From NCBI GenBank assembly GCA_022013695.1, contig JAKLPS010000014.1:1-64000 (forward strand): DNA of 64,000 nt, read 5' to 3'. This document shows positions 36,366-46,537 of this stretch, in pieces. This stretch comes from Weeksellaceae bacterium (GTDB lineage Bacteria > Bacteroidota > Bacteroidia > Flavobacteriales > Weeksellaceae). Position 1 is the stretch's first letter; every line of letters begins with the position of its first letter. The notes beneath the pieces are model-generated. The model was not told the origin of the DNA, did no database searches, and was given only the letters and a program-made list of their open reading frames with translations. The position numbers and the translations under genes were made by a program.

Positions 36366-36556
36366 TACAATCCCTTTGGTTTAGGCGTTCTGTCGATTTT
36401 TTTCTCTTTTCTGTCCGTTATTTTTTGGATGGTTTTCTTGTTGTGAAAATTATTTTTGGTGTGAAATTTCTCAAATTCTATGTTCATATCTTTCAGTACA
36501 CTTTTCAGCGCCACCAGTTCCATCGGGTTTTTTGGATGTACAATTATGGATTCCAT
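36365..36556 (-). CDS. DUF2683 family small protein
   Basis: A 63-residue protein. The N-terminal half MESIIVHPKNPMELVALKSV is characteristic of DUF2683, a small Bacteroidota family resembling the antitoxin-like or regulatory mini-proteins often found in pairs; no function is established. The C-terminal half is Lys-rich. Its stop overlaps the lspA start by one base, so translation is coupled. Confidence 0.8.
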   Translation of the reverse strand: MESIIVHPKNPMELVALKSVLKDMNIEFEKFHTKNNFHNKKTIQKITDRKEKKIDRTPKPKGL

Positions 36557-36637
36557 TGTTGCAATTGTTTAGTTTAAAATCGAGAGTATTTTCATTCTTC
36601 CGGAAGAAAAATTTTTTGCAAATGTAATTCAAATTAG

Positions 36638-36880
36638 TTATTTCTGGGACAATTCGTCTAACCTTTTACGTTCTTTTTCCGTCAGAGCGTCCACGCCGTT
36701 TTTACCAATTTTGCTCAGTAGTTTATCGATTTCGTCTTGTCGATCCTTTCGCTTGGCATTGAACTCGTCGTCGAGGGTGTAATATTTATTCTCTGACCCG
36801 AACATATTTTTCACCTTCTTGCTTTGGAAAGCAAAATAGCCAATCACAATGAGTCCTAATAAAATAATAATGACGGTCAT
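36638..36880 (-). CDS. Small membrane-anchored hypothetical protein (DUF6576-like)
   Basis: An 80-residue protein with one N-terminal membrane helix (about residues 2-15, VIIILLGLIVIGYFAF) and a charged cytoplasmic part ending GKNGVDALTEKERKRLDELS. That ending resembles the short G-x-x-x-LT-x-E-x-x-x-L helix motif found at the C-terminus of rhomboid-like and other Bacteroidota membrane proteins (DUF6576). The function is unknown. It lies between the DksA-like and DUF2683 genes. Confidence 0.78.
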   Translation of the reverse strand: MTVIIILLGLIVIGYFAFQSKKVKNMFGSENKYYTLDDEFNAKRKDRQDEIDKLLSKIGKNGVDALTEKERKRLDELSQK

Positions 36881-36979
36881 TCCTCAAAAAAAATACAAAG
36901 CAAAAGTGCGCAAACACCTAATGCTTTGTATTAAAATTTATTACATTATATCGTTGTACTTGATACTTTTTATACCATT

Positions 36980-37360
36980 TTATCGCTGCATATTCTTAGC
37001 TTCTATGCTCAGGGTGGCGTGCGGGACCGCTCTCAATCTTTCTTTTGGGATTAGTTTGCCGGTCACTCTGCAGATTCCGTAGGTTTTATTTTGGATTCGG
37101 ATCAAAGCGTGCTTCAAGTCGCGGACAAATTTTTCCTGCCTTCCTGCGAGGATAGAATTCTGCTCTTTGCTGAGGGTTTCTGCACCTTCTTCGAAGGCCT
37201 TGAAAGTAGGCGATGTATCGTCGGTTCCATTGTTTTGATCGTTGATAAAACTTTCTTTTATGAGAGCCAAATCTCGCTCTGCTTTTGCGATTTTTTCCTC
37301 GATTAACTGTTTGAATTCTTGCAAGTCGGCATCGCTATATCGTAATTTTTCGTCGGCCAT
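36980..37360 (-). CDS. DksA/TraR-family protein with degenerate zinc finger
   Basis: A 126-residue protein of the DksA/TraR family, which binds the RNA polymerase secondary channel with a coiled coil. The coiled-coil region is DADLQEFKQLIEEKIAKAER and the following helix, and the globular part contains YGICRVTGKLIPKERLRAVP. Of the four zinc Cys of the classical finger only one remains (GICRVTGK), a pattern common in Bacteroidota. It is downstream of ileS and upstream of lspA. A role in stringent-response transcription is likely by family but not shown. Confidence 0.9.
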   Translation of the reverse strand: MADEKLRYSDADLQEFKQLIEEKIAKAERDLALIKESFINDQNNGTDDTSPTFKAFEEGAETLSKEQNSILAGRQEKFVRDLKHALIRIQNKTYGICRVTGKLIPKERLRAVPHATLSIEAKNMQR

Positions 37361-37510
37361 TTCCTTTCCTTATTAATTGTTTGAATTTTATTTTTTTGGC
37401 TTTTCTTGAATTTTAGCAGCCACGCTGATGATTAAAAATTTGCTGTAATAAAATTAAAATAACAATAAAAATCATCAATTCTTAATCTGTTAACATCACA
37501 GTAGAATTGC

Positions 37511-40500
37511 CTATCTTTTCTCAATTTTTACCTTAAATTTAGCTTCATCTATCTCTATTTCTTCAAAATTCGAGAGTGAATTTACAAATTCTATTTTATC
37601 TGACAACACTTCGGCAGAAATATATGCATTATTGTTAATAAATTCTTGTCGGAACGGCGAATCCTCTTCCAATTGAATTGATATTCTGTCGGTTAAGTCA
37701 AATTCTTTTTCCTTTCTCAAATTTTGTACTCGGTTGACAAATTCTCTTGCAATTCCCTCCGATTTCAATTCTTCGCTGATCGTCAAATCCAATGCCACAG
37801 TCAGTTTTCCTTCACTTGCGACCGTCCAACCCGGGATGTCTTTGGTAAAAATTTCCACATCGTCCAATGTGATTTCATAACCAGAAACCGTCGCTTTTCC
37901 TTCTTTTTCCAATGCCGCAATCTGCGCAGAACTGAAGTTGGCGATCTCCGAGGCAACGGTTTTCATATATTTTCCCAACCGCGATCCCAAGTTTTTGAAA
38001 TTTGGTTTGACTTGTTTTACGATGAGATGCGCAGCTTCGTCTGCATTGATCAGTTCCAATTCCTTTACATTCACTTCTTGTTTTATTAATTCTGAAACGG
38101 CTAAAATCTGGTCTTCCGTTTTTTTATCCAAAACCGGAATCATCACTTTTTGAAGGGGCTGGCGAACTTTCACGTTTTCTTTCTTTCGCAATGAAAACAC
38201 CATCGAGGTGATCTGCTGGGCGAGATGCGTCTTCTCGACCAGTTCCTGATCAATCAAATTGTGATCCACAAGCGGAAAATCTGTCAAATGGACAGAATTG
38301 ACCCGCTCTTTTCCGGTAACGCTATTCAAATCGCGGAAGAGCTGATCCATAAAAAAGGGCGCAATAGGCGCAGATAATTTTGCAACGGTTTCCAGACAAG
38401 TATATAAAGTTTGGTAAGCGGAAATTTTGTCATCGCTGTAATCGCCTTTCCAAAAACGTCTTCTGCAAAGCCTTACATACCAATTACTTAAGTTGTCGTT
38501 CACAAAAGTATAAATGGCTCGGGAAGCTTTCGTAGGTTCGTAATCTTCATAATAGGATTTGACGTCTTTTATCAATAAATTTAATTCAGACAAAATCCAA
38601 CGGTCGATTTCCGGCCGGTTTTCAATAGTGCTTTCCAAATATTTGAAACCATCGACGTTTGCATACAGCGCAAAGAAAGAATACGTGTTATAAAGCGTTC
38701 CGAAGAATTTTCGGCGCACTTCATCAATACCTTCGATATCGAATTTCAGATTTTCCCAAGGATTGGCGTTGGAAATCATATACCAGCGCGTCGCATCCGG
38801 ACCGTAAACGGAAAGTGTTTCGAACGGATCGACGGCGTTCCCCAATCGTTTGGACATTTTCTGTCCGTTTTTATCGAGAACCAAACCATTGGAAACCACA
38901 TTTTTATAAGCCACCGAATCGAAAACCGTTGTTGCAATGGCGTGCAAGGTGTAGAACCAACCGCGCGTCTGATCCACACCTTCGGCAATGAAATCTGCGG
39001 GGAACGCCTTGCGCTTGTCTACCAATTCCTTGTTTTCAAAAGGGTAATGCAACTGCGCATAAGGCATCGCTCCGGAGTCGAACCAGACATCGATGAGGTC
39101 GCTCTCGCGCTTCATCGGTTTTCCGGAATCTGAAACCAAAGTGATTTGGTCCACAATATTTTTATGAAGGTCAACCAACGCATAATTTTCCTCAGACATA
39201 TTCCCAATCTCAAAACCTTGGAAAGGATTTTCTTTCTGGAAACCCGCCTCGATGGATTTTTCAATTGCTTTACACAATTCCTCCACGGAGCCGATGATTA
39301 CTTCTTCTTTTTTATCTTCGGTTCTCCAAATTGGCAAAGGGATTCCCCAATATCTGGAGCGGGAAAGATTCCAGTCGTTGGCGTTTTTCAACCAATTGCC
39401 GAAGCGGCCTTCACCCGTAGATTTTGGTTTCCAGTTGATGGTTTCATTCAGTTCAAACATTCGGTCTTTCACAGCAGTCATTTTGATGAACCAGGAATCG
39501 AGCGGATAATACAGCAAGGGCTCGTCTGTTCTCCAACTGTGCGGATAACTGTGAACATATTTTTCAACCTTGAAGGCTTTGTTTTCCTTTCTTAATTTTA
39601 ATGCAATACGCTCATCAACAGAAAGATACGATTTCAAATCGGAGATGATGTGCTTCAATTTTTCTTTCTGAATATTGTATTCAGCTGCTTTTTCGTCTTC
39701 GCTTAGATATTCGCCTTTCACATATTCATTCGCAAAACCATAAGTTTCATCTTTCACGATTGGTAAAAATCGGCCTTGCATATCAACCAGCGGAACCGGA
39801 TTTTCATTGGCGTCCAAAACCAGCATTGGCGGCACTTCTGGCCTTGCTTCTTTCGCCACTTTCGCATCATCTGCGCCAAAAGTCGGCGCGGTATGCACGA
39901 TTCCGGTTCCATCTTCCGTGGTTACAAAATCTCCGGCAATCACTCGGAAAGCGTTTTCCGGATTTTGATAAGGCTTGGCATAATCTAATAATTGCTCGTA
40001 GCGGATTCCAACCAAATCCGCACCTTTGAATTCTGCTAAGATGTGATAAGGAATAATTTTGCTTTCCGAAGTATAATTGGTAAAATCTTCATCGGTTCCT
40101 TCCGCATATTTCTTTCCAAATTGTTTCGCAACCAAAGCTTTAGCCAAGATCACATTCACGGGTTCAAAAGTATATTGATTGAAAGTTTTTACCAAAACAT
40201 AATCGATTTTTGGTCCAACCGTCAGAGCAGTGTTGGAAGGCAAAGTCCAGGGCGTGGTTGTCCAAGCTAGGAAATGAACGTCTCCAAAACCCTGTAAAAA
40301 TGAAGGCAAAGTCTTCGGCAAAGTCTTGAATTGCGCCACAACCGTCGTGTCCGAAACATCCCTGTAAGCGCCAGGCTGATTCACTTCGTGAGAAGATAAA
40401 CCTGTTCCGGCTTTCGGAGAATACGGCTGCACGGTGTAACCTTTGTAAAGCAACCCTTTGTCATAAATCTGCTTCAAAAGCCACCAAACCGATTCCATAT

Positions 40501-40972
40501 ATTTTGGTTTATAGGTGATGTACGGATCTTCCATATCCACCCAATACCCGATTTTTTCGGTCATATCGTTCCAAACATCGGTGTAGCGCATCACGGCGTT
40601 TTTGCAAGCTTCGTTGTATTCTTCGATGCTGATTTTCTTGCCAATGTCTTCTTTGGTAATTCCCAATTCTTTCTCAACGCCCAATTCTACAGGAAGGCCG
40701 TGCGTGTCCCAACCGGCTTTCCGGAAAACTTGCTTTCCGTTTTGAGTTTGAAATCGGCAAAAAATATCCTTGATAGCTCTGGCCATCACGTGGTGGATGC
40801 CAGGCATTCCGTTGGCAGAAGGCGGTCCTTCGTAGAAAACAAATTCCGGTTGCCCTTCGCGGATTTCCACGGATTTTTTGAAAGTATCGTTGGTTTTCCA
40901 AAATTCTGCAACGTTTTGAGCCGTTTCGGTGAGGCTAAGATTTTTATATTCGGGGAACTTGCTCATTGTCAA
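37511..40972 (-). CDS. ileS: Isoleucyl-tRNA synthetase
   Basis: Class I synthetase charging tRNA-Ile with editing, 1153 residues, the long type that lacks a C-terminal zinc finger. The HIGH motif is GPPSANGMPGIHHVMARA (about residues 50-67). The CP1 editing domain contains WTTTPWTLPSNTAL and GTGIVHTAPTFGADD. The catalytic core has SRSRYWGIPLPIW and the KMSKR loop is NGQKMSKRLGNAVDP. A second ATG two codons in is an equally good start. It begins the minus-strand run that ends with lspA. Confidence 0.97.
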   Translation of the reverse strand: MTMSKFPEYKNLSLTETAQNVAEFWKTNDTFKKSVEIREGQPEFVFYEGPPSANGMPGIHHVMARAIKDIFCRFQTQNGKQVFRKAGWDTHGLPVELGVEKELGITKEDIGKKISIEEYNEACKNAVMRYTDVWNDMTEKIGYWVDMEDPYITYKPKYMESVWWLLKQIYDKGLLYKGYTVQPYSPKAGTGLSSHEVNQPGAYRDVSDTTVVAQFKTLPKTLPSFLQGFGDVHFLAWTTTPWTLPSNTALTVGPKIDYVLVKTFNQYTFEPVNVILAKALVAKQFGKKYAEGTDEDFTNYTSESKIIPYHILAEFKGADLVGIRYEQLLDYAKPYQNPENAFRVIAGDFVTTEDGTGIVHTAPTFGADDAKVAKEARPEVPPMLVLDANENPVPLVDMQGRFLPIVKDETYGFANEYVKGEYLSEDEKAAEYNIQKEKLKHIISDLKSYLSVDERIALKLRKENKAFKVEKYVHSYPHSWRTDEPLLYYPLDSWFIKMTAVKDRMFELNETINWKPKSTGEGRFGNWLKNANDWNLSRSRYWGIPLPIWRTEDKKEEVIIGSVEELCKAIEKSIEAGFQKENPFQGFEIGNMSEENYALVDLHKNIVDQITLVSDSGKPMKRESDLIDVWFDSGAMPYAQLHYPFENKELVDKRKAFPADFIAEGVDQTRGWFYTLHAIATTVFDSVAYKNVVSNGLVLDKNGQKMSKRLGNAVDPFETLSVYGPDATRWYMISNANPWENLKFDIEGIDEVRRKFFGTLYNTYSFFALYANVDGFKYLESTIENRPEIDRWILSELNLLIKDVKSYYEDYEPTKASRAIYTFVNDNLSNWYVRLCRRRFWKGDYSDDKISAYQTLYTCLETVAKLSAPIAPFFMDQLFRDLNSVTGKERVNSVHLTDFPLVDHNLIDQELVEKTHLAQQITSMVFSLRKKENVKVRQPLQKVMIPVLDKKTEDQILAVSELIKQEVNVKELELINADEAAHLIVKQVKPNFKNLGSRLGKYMKTVASEIANFSSAQIAALEKEGKATVSGYEITLDDVEIFTKDIPGWTVASEGKLTVALDLTISEELKSEGIAREFVNRVQNLRKEKEFDLTDRISIQLEEDSPFRQEFINNNAYISAEVLSDKIEFVNSLSNFEEIEIDEAKFKVKIEKR

Positions 40973-41200
40973 TCTCTAAAATCTGTTTCTGATAGATTAA
41001 GTTTGCGAATTTAGTGATTTTTGTCGATTTTTAAAGTATAATTTTTCGTGAACTATGCTTGAGTAAAGATGAGATTCGGATTTAAGAATATTAAAAAAAA
41101 ACGTTCCGGCAACGCCTCCAAATATTTCTTGAATAAGCCTTTGTAGTATGAACATTTTTGAAATCAACACTTCGAAATTACTGGTATCAAAAAAAACCGC

Positions 41201-41208
41201 TACTTTTG
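41201..41208 (+). promoter_or_regulatory. -7 promoter box of topA
   Basis: TACTTTTG matches TAnnTTTG, 15 bp before the topA start codon, so the leader would be very short. No -33 TTG at normal spacing is obvious. Confidence 0.5.
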
Positions 41209-41223
41209 CAAAAATTTTTCCGA

Positions 41224-43749
41224 ATGCCAAAAAACTTAGTAATCGTCGAATCTCCAGCAAAAGCAAAAACTATTCAGAAATATTTAGGAAGCGATTTTGA
41301 GGTGAAGTCCAGCTTCGGACACATCCGCGATCTGCCTAAAAAAGGAATGGGAATAGACCTCAAAAGCTTCACGCCGGAATATGAAGTTTCAGCAGACAAA
41401 AAGAAACTGGTAGCAGATCTGAAAGCCTCTGTGAAAAAAGCAGAAATGGTTTGGCTGGCGTCCGATGAGGATCGTGAGGGAGAAGCCATCGCCTGGCATC
41501 TGGCCGATGAATTGAAACTGAAACCGGAAAATAGAAAAAGAATCGTCTTCCACGAGATTACTAAAAATGCCATCCTAAAAGCCATTGAAAATCCGAGAGA
41601 TATTGATCAAAACTTGGTCAATGCACAGCAAGCAAGAAGGGTTCTGGACAGGATCGTGGGGTTCGAAATGTCGCCCGTACTATGGAAGAAGGTGAAAACT
41701 GGACTTTCCGCAGGACGCGTGCAGTCCGTTGCCGTTCGATTGGTTGTGGAAAGAGAAAAGGAAATCCGCGAGTTTATCCCGAAACCGAGTTTCAAATTAG
41801 AAGGCATTTTTCTAAATAAGGCGCAGCAGGAAATCTTGGCAAAACTTAAAAAAGATTTTGAGAAAGAATCTGAGGCAGAAAACTTCCTAAATCTGGCAAA
41901 ATCAACAGAGTTCAAAGTTCTGAATGTTGAAACAAAACCAGGAACGCGGACGGCTTCGGCGCCGTTTACCACTTCCACTTTGCAGCAGGAAGCCTCCTCC
42001 AGACTTGGCTACAACGTGACCACGACGATGCGTCTCGCGCAAAGACTTTACGAGGAAGGATTCATTACCTATATGAGAACCGACTCCGTAAATCTTTCGC
42101 AGGAAGCCATCAACGGCGCGAAAGCGCAGATCATTTCAGAATATGGCGAGAATTACTCAAAACCGAGAAATTACACTACCAAATCCTCATCGGCACAGGA
42201 AGCGCACGAAGCCATACGCCCGACCGATTTTTCTTTAAAATCCGTTGCAGACGCCCAGCTCAACAAATTATACCAGCTGATTTACCGACGAACTTTGGCT
42301 TCGCAAATGGAAAATGCGAAAATAGAGCGCACGGTGATCGAAATTGGAAATGCCGCATTGCCACAACAGTTCGAAGCACAGGGCGAAGTCATTATTTTCG
42401 ACGGTTTCCTGAAAGCTTACGGCATCGTAAAAACAGAGGATGAAGATGACGACAACAATGAAAAATTGCTCCCAAAAGTTTCTGTGGGCGAAGTGCTGGA
42501 CTATAAAAACATCACAGCTACAGAAAAATTCACCAAACCGGCAGCCCGCTTTACCGAGGCTATGCTGGTAAAGAAATTGGAGGAATTGGGAATCGGGCGG
42601 CCGTCCACCTATGCTCCTACGATCCAGACCATCCAGAATCGGGAATATGTAGAAAAAAAAGAGATAGAACCGCAAACGCGAGAGATTGTCAAAATGACAT
42701 TGGGAAAATCGGGTGTCAAAAAAGAAGTGTTGCAGGAGAAATTCGGTGGTGACAAAAACAAATTTGTTCCGACGGACATTGGTGAAGTGGTGAACGATTT
42801 CTTGATTAATAATTTCGCAGAGATTCTGGATTACGGTTTCACGGCCAAAGTGGAAGAAAGTTTTGACCATATTGCGAGCGGCGATCAGAAATGGAAAGAA
42901 ATGATGACGGATTTCTACTCCAAATTCCATCCAAGAATTGAGGATGTGGAAGAAAATGCAAATCGCGCCAATGGCGAAAGAATCCTCGGCAAGGATCCAA
43001 AATCCGAAAAAAATGTTTATGCAAGAATTGGAAGATTTGGTCCGATGATCCAGATTGGCGAGCAGGACGATGAGGAAAAACCTAAGTTTGCCTCGCTGCT
43101 GGCGCATCAGAATATCTCAACCATAAGTTTGGACGAGGCTTTGGAACTTTTCAAACTTCCTTTTGATTTGAAGAATGTAGATGGGCTTCCGGTGACGGTG
43201 GGCGTCGGCAGATTTGGGCCTTACGTGAAGTGGGGCGAGACGTACATCAGCATCCCGAAAGGGGAAGATCCGCTTTCTGTAGATCAAGAGCGGGCGGAAG
43301 AGATCATCCGCGAAAAAAATCTTGCCGATGCGCCCATTGCCCAGTACAAAGGCGAACCTGTGACCAAGGGAAGCGGCAGATTTGGGCCTTTTATCAAATA
43401 TAAAAATATCTTTATCAATGTTCCGAAGCGCTACAACTTCGAGAATCTGTCTCAAAGCGACATCCATGAACTCATCGAGGCAAAGCTGGAGAAAGAAGCC
43501 AACCGCTACATCCAACATTGGGAAAAAGAAAAAATCTCGATCGAAAATGCCAGATGGGGACCGATCGTAAAATTGGGAAAAAACATTTACAAAATCCCAA
43601 AAAAGAAAGACGGCTCCAAATATGAAGCAGAGGATCTGCAAGAAGTTTCGCTGGACGAGGTGAAAAAATGGATCAAGGCGCAAGACCCGAAAGCCTTTGC
43701 TGAGAAAAAGAAACCTGCCGCGAAAAAGCCTGTCGCGAAGAAAAAGTAA
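41224..43749 (+). CDS. topA: DNA topoisomerase I
   Basis: Type IA topoisomerase that relaxes negative supercoils, 841 residues from the ATG giving MPKNLVIVESPAKAKTIQKY; a longer in-frame start 22 codons upstream contains the promoter box and is rejected. The TOPRIM domain has WLASDEDREGEAIAWHL. The catalytic Tyr is about residue 283 in FITYMRTDSVNLS. Unlike E. coli TopA there are no C-terminal Cys4 zinc fingers; instead three repeats are present (VGVGRFGPYVKWG, KGSGRFGPFIKYK, ENARWGPIVKLG), followed by a Lys/Ala tail that probably binds DNA. Confidence 0.97.
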   Translation: MPKNLVIVESPAKAKTIQKYLGSDFEVKSSFGHIRDLPKKGMGIDLKSFTPEYEVSADKKKLVADLKASVKKAEMVWLASDEDREGEAIAWHLADELKLKPENRKRIVFHEITKNAILKAIENPRDIDQNLVNAQQARRVLDRIVGFEMSPVLWKKVKTGLSAGRVQSVAVRLVVEREKEIREFIPKPSFKLEGIFLNKAQQEILAKLKKDFEKESEAENFLNLAKSTEFKVLNVETKPGTRTASAPFTTSTLQQEASSRLGYNVTTTMRLAQRLYEEGFITYMRTDSVNLSQEAINGAKAQIISEYGENYSKPRNYTTKSSSAQEAHEAIRPTDFSLKSVADAQLNKLYQLIYRRTLASQMENAKIERTVIEIGNAALPQQFEAQGEVIIFDGFLKAYGIVKTEDEDDDNNEKLLPKVSVGEVLDYKNITATEKFTKPAARFTEAMLVKKLEELGIGRPSTYAPTIQTIQNREYVEKKEIEPQTREIVKMTLGKSGVKKEVLQEKFGGDKNKFVPTDIGEVVNDFLINNFAEILDYGFTAKVEESFDHIASGDQKWKEMMTDFYSKFHPRIEDVEENANRANGERILGKDPKSEKNVYARIGRFGPMIQIGEQDDEEKPKFASLLAHQNISTISLDEALELFKLPFDLKNVDGLPVTVGVGRFGPYVKWGETYISIPKGEDPLSVDQERAEEIIREKNLADAPIAQYKGEPVTKGSGRFGPFIKYKNIFINVPKRYNFENLSQSDIHELIEAKLEKEANRYIQHWEKEKISIENARWGPIVKLGKNIYKIPKKKDGSKYEAEDLQEVSLDEVKKWIKAQDPKAFAEKKKPAAKKPVAKKK

Positions 43750-44001
43750 CTGATAAATAAGCAATAAACACGGATGTTTGCGTCTGTGCTTTATTGAAAA
43801 AACGTCAGTCACTCGGGATAAAGCGTGCTTTGCATCTTGCGCAAGTTTGATTACTGTTTGGCTTTATTCCCACAGTTGACTAAACTATATCCGATTTTTT
43901 TGTGAATGTTTTGGTCTGGGAATGCTTCTTATTTTTATTTTCCAATTTCAGAATTAATTTTAATATTTTTGACGTTAGTAACAATTCAAACTCAAGTTGG
44001 A

Positions 44002-45351
44002 ATGGGCGAAAAATTTGGATGTACCGAGCTGAAAAGCTTCCCGTGGACAGTTTTTTTTGTGGCAATTTTTATTTGGATTGCCCTTGCCGGCGCCAATTTC
44101 TATTACCAAAGCATCGGCGGTTTCACAGGCACGGGCATTCTTTTTCCGATCTCGGTGATCTATCCCAATTCGTTTTTGTGGACAGGATTTGTGTCGGCGT
44201 TTGCATTTCTTTTCATAGGAATCTTCGCTTTTCGATATGCCGAAAAACTGAATGTTTACCTTTTATTTCTGATGGCGATTGTGCTTGTGATCTTAGGAAA
44301 TCTGAGTCAGGGAAATTTCGACATCGCTTTTCTGCAGCCGTTTTATCTGAAAGGCAGGCAATATTACGCCGATGCCGTCCAAATCACAGACGGAAGCATT
44401 TGGCTGAGAGATTTCACCAAAAATTTGGAACATTTTCAGCTTCACACCAAGACGCATCCGCCCTTTGCGACGCTTCTGCATTTCTGGATTTTGAACCTTT
44501 CCAATATAGAAACTTTGGCGATTGTGTTTTTTGCAATCGGTTGTTTGGCTTTTCCATTATTCTATCAGATTCTGGTTTATCTCGGCTTCGAGGAGAGCAG
44601 AAGAAGGCGGATGTTGCTTTTGTTTGCGGTGATTCCTTCGGTCAATATTTATCTTTTGGTTTCCCTCGATGCGTTGGTTTTGACTTCTACTTTGATTTTT
44701 CTTCTGGGCTTTGCGCGGATTTTCCATCAAAAAGAAATTGATGCAGTTGCTTTTCTTTTAATAAGTTTAGGATTGCTTTTAACTAATCTGATCACATTTT
44801 CAGGCTTATTTTTGTTTGCGTTTTTAGCATGTTTCAGTTTCTATTTTGTGTTGAAAGGAAAATGGAATTTCGTTTGGCTGAGTCTGCTGACCGCTATGCT
44901 TTTTGTATTGAGTTTTATTCTTATTTACGCGACGACGGGCTACAATCATCTGGAAACGTTTTTGCTGGCTTCGCATTCCGAGAATCCCGAAGGTTTCCAG
45001 CTTTTGCATCAGCCTTTCATTTATTTCATGACCCGGCTGGAGGACGTTGCCGAGGTTTTACTGTTTTTGTCTTTCGGGTTTTTAGCTGTTTTCTTTTCGA
45101 AAAAATCGCAAATGGCAGTTTTTGGAAATAGAAATATCAATATTCTGTTTTTCTCGGCTATTGCAGCGATATTTTTGATGCTTCTCACAGGCGCGTACGG
45201 CACGGGCGAGACGGCGAGAGCTTGTCTGTTTTTGGTTCCGTATTTTTTAATATTGCTTAAGGATGTTAATTCGAACCAATTCAAAATCTTATTTTATCTG
45301 TGTCTTTTTCAAACTTTTGGGATGCAGATGATCGGAAATTTTTATTGGTAG
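44002..45351 (+). CDS. Multi-spanning membrane protein, glycosyltransferase-like (GT-C fold suspected)
   Basis: A membrane protein of about 449 residues with ten or more hydrophobic helices. A long loop between helices carries QYYADAVQITDGSIWLRDFT and KTHPPFATLLHFWIL, the position and polarity expected of an acceptor/donor loop in GT-C glycosyltransferases. No family name is secure. I chose the ATG giving MGEKFGCTELK; the longer frame starting at 43906 overlaps a promoter-like TATTTTTGACG. It heads a plus-strand group with an EpsG-like and another membrane protein, so a role in exopolysaccharide assembly is inferred. Confidence 0.8.
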   Translation: MGEKFGCTELKSFPWTVFFVAIFIWIALAGANFYYQSIGGFTGTGILFPISVIYPNSFLWTGFVSAFAFLFIGIFAFRYAEKLNVYLLFLMAIVLVILGNLSQGNFDIAFLQPFYLKGRQYYADAVQITDGSIWLRDFTKNLEHFQLHTKTHPPFATLLHFWILNLSNIETLAIVFFAIGCLAFPLFYQILVYLGFEESRRRRMLLLFAVIPSVNIYLLVSLDALVLTSTLIFLLGFARIFHQKEIDAVAFLLISLGLLLTNLITFSGLFLFAFLACFSFYFVLKGKWNFVWLSLLTAMLFVLSFILIYATTGYNHLETFLLASHSENPEGFQLLHQPFIYFMTRLEDVAEVLLFLSFGFLAVFFSKKSQMAVFGNRNINILFFSAIAAIFLMLLTGAYGTGETARACLFLVPYFLILLKDVNSNQFKILFYLCLFQTFGMQMIGNFYW

Positions 45352-45405
45352 GGAAATAAGACCTATTTTTGAAACAAATAAAAAGAAGCTCGTGAGGCTG
45401 CCCAA

Positions 45406-46530
45406 ATGAATTTTTTACATCCCGTTTTCAACGTATTATTCATTTTTCTTATCATTTACAGTTTTGTAGAGGTGTATGGAGATGGGAAGAAGACACCGCC
45501 GATTGTGCTGTGGTTAGTCGGCATTTATATGATTTTGATCATTGGTCTCAGGAACTATGTGGGTGCAGATTACCCGATCTATAATGAGATGTACGGCCAT
45601 TATTTCCCGACCATCGACTACTCGGCCTTGGTAGATAAAATGCTTTTTAGGAAAACCGATTATGATATAGAATGGCTGTACATTTTCCTGAATAAATTGG
45701 TTTACGAGACCGGCAGCCAGTTTTATCTTTTCACCCTGGTAAGCGCTATTATAACTATCGGCGGAAAGCTGATTTTCTTTTCCAAAAATTCTAACTATCC
45801 GCTTTTTGCCGTGCTGCTTTTTATGATCCCAAATTACTTCATTGCGGACAGCGGGCATATGAGACAAGCTTTGGGGATGACGGTCTGCGTACTTTCTTTT
45901 CGATTTATCAAAGAGAGGAAGGTATGGTGGTACTTGTTGTGCATCTATCTCGCATTTGGTTTTCATAAGTCTGCCATCATATTTTTGCCAGCTTATTGGC
46001 TTGCAATTATTCCTTTGAACTCCAGCAGAATGTTCTACGCCATTATGGTCTGTGTTATTTTATCTCCCTTCCAGCTTTATATTTCTTTCTCCTCTTTTTT
46101 GGATACACTCAATGTGCAGGATGTTTCCAATGGTTTTAACGGCTACGTAAGTTATGAGGCAAAATCCTCCAGCTTTATGGATGGTTTGGCGCTTACCTAT
46201 AGTTTTCTCCTCATTACCTATGACAAAGTCACGTGTGAAAAGATCTATTATTACGAATATATGCGCAATATTTTGGTTGGTGGCGTCTGTCTCTATTTTA
46301 TTATGAGAAGCAATCCCGTCTTTTCAACAAGGTTGGTGGGGCCTTATTTAGGATTTGCACCTTTGATAATCACCAATATTATTTTTTCTGTCAACATCAG
46401 CACCAGAAGAATGCTGCATCTGTTTTTTGTATCATTTATGATATTTTATTATTTCGTATTTGTAAGATATCAAGGTGCAGCAGGAAGATTCATCCCAGAG
46501 ACTTACAGCAACTTCCTTTGGAGCAATTAA
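45406..46530 (+). CDS. EpsG family membrane protein (polysaccharide polymerase-like)
   Basis: A 374-residue integral membrane protein with about ten helices. The EpsG/Wzy-like features are GLRNYVGADYPIYNEMYGHY (about residues 46-65), the large loop FRKTDYDIEWLYIFLNKLVY, IADSGHMRQALGMTVCVLSF and FGFHKSAIIFLPAYWLA. Such proteins polymerise lipid-linked oligosaccharide repeat units on the periplasmic side. It is 54 bp after one membrane gene and 7 bp before another. Confidence 0.9.
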   Translation: MNFLHPVFNVLFIFLIIYSFVEVYGDGKKTPPIVLWLVGIYMILIIGLRNYVGADYPIYNEMYGHYFPTIDYSALVDKMLFRKTDYDIEWLYIFLNKLVYETGSQFYLFTLVSAIITIGGKLIFFSKNSNYPLFAVLLFMIPNYFIADSGHMRQALGMTVCVLSFRFIKERKVWWYLLCIYLAFGFHKSAIIFLPAYWLAIIPLNSSRMFYAIMVCVILSPFQLYISFSSFLDTLNVQDVSNGFNGYVSYEAKSSSFMDGLALTYSFLLITYDKVTCEKIYYYEYMRNILVGGVCLYFIMRSNPVFSTRLVGPYLGFAPLIITNIIFSVNISTRRMLHLFFVSFMIFYYFVFVRYQGAAGRFIPETYSNFLWSN

Positions 46531-46537
46531 AAATAAA

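Noticed and set aside
42268-43812. Long minus-strand frames (279 and 231 codons) across topA
   Set aside because: They are shadows of the topA coding strand with aromatic-rich, unstructured translations; topA is well supported.
43750-44001. Possible terminator or small RNA after topA
   Set aside because: A weak inverted repeat (CAATAAAcaC / GTGctTTATTG) is present at about 43763-43796, but it is followed by A residues, not T, and the rest shows no conserved structure.
43902-44741. 279-codon frame overlapping the first polysaccharide-locus gene in another frame
   Set aside because: The alternative frame at 43906-45351 encodes a regular multi-helix membrane protein; this one is Cys/Phe/Arg-rich without pattern.
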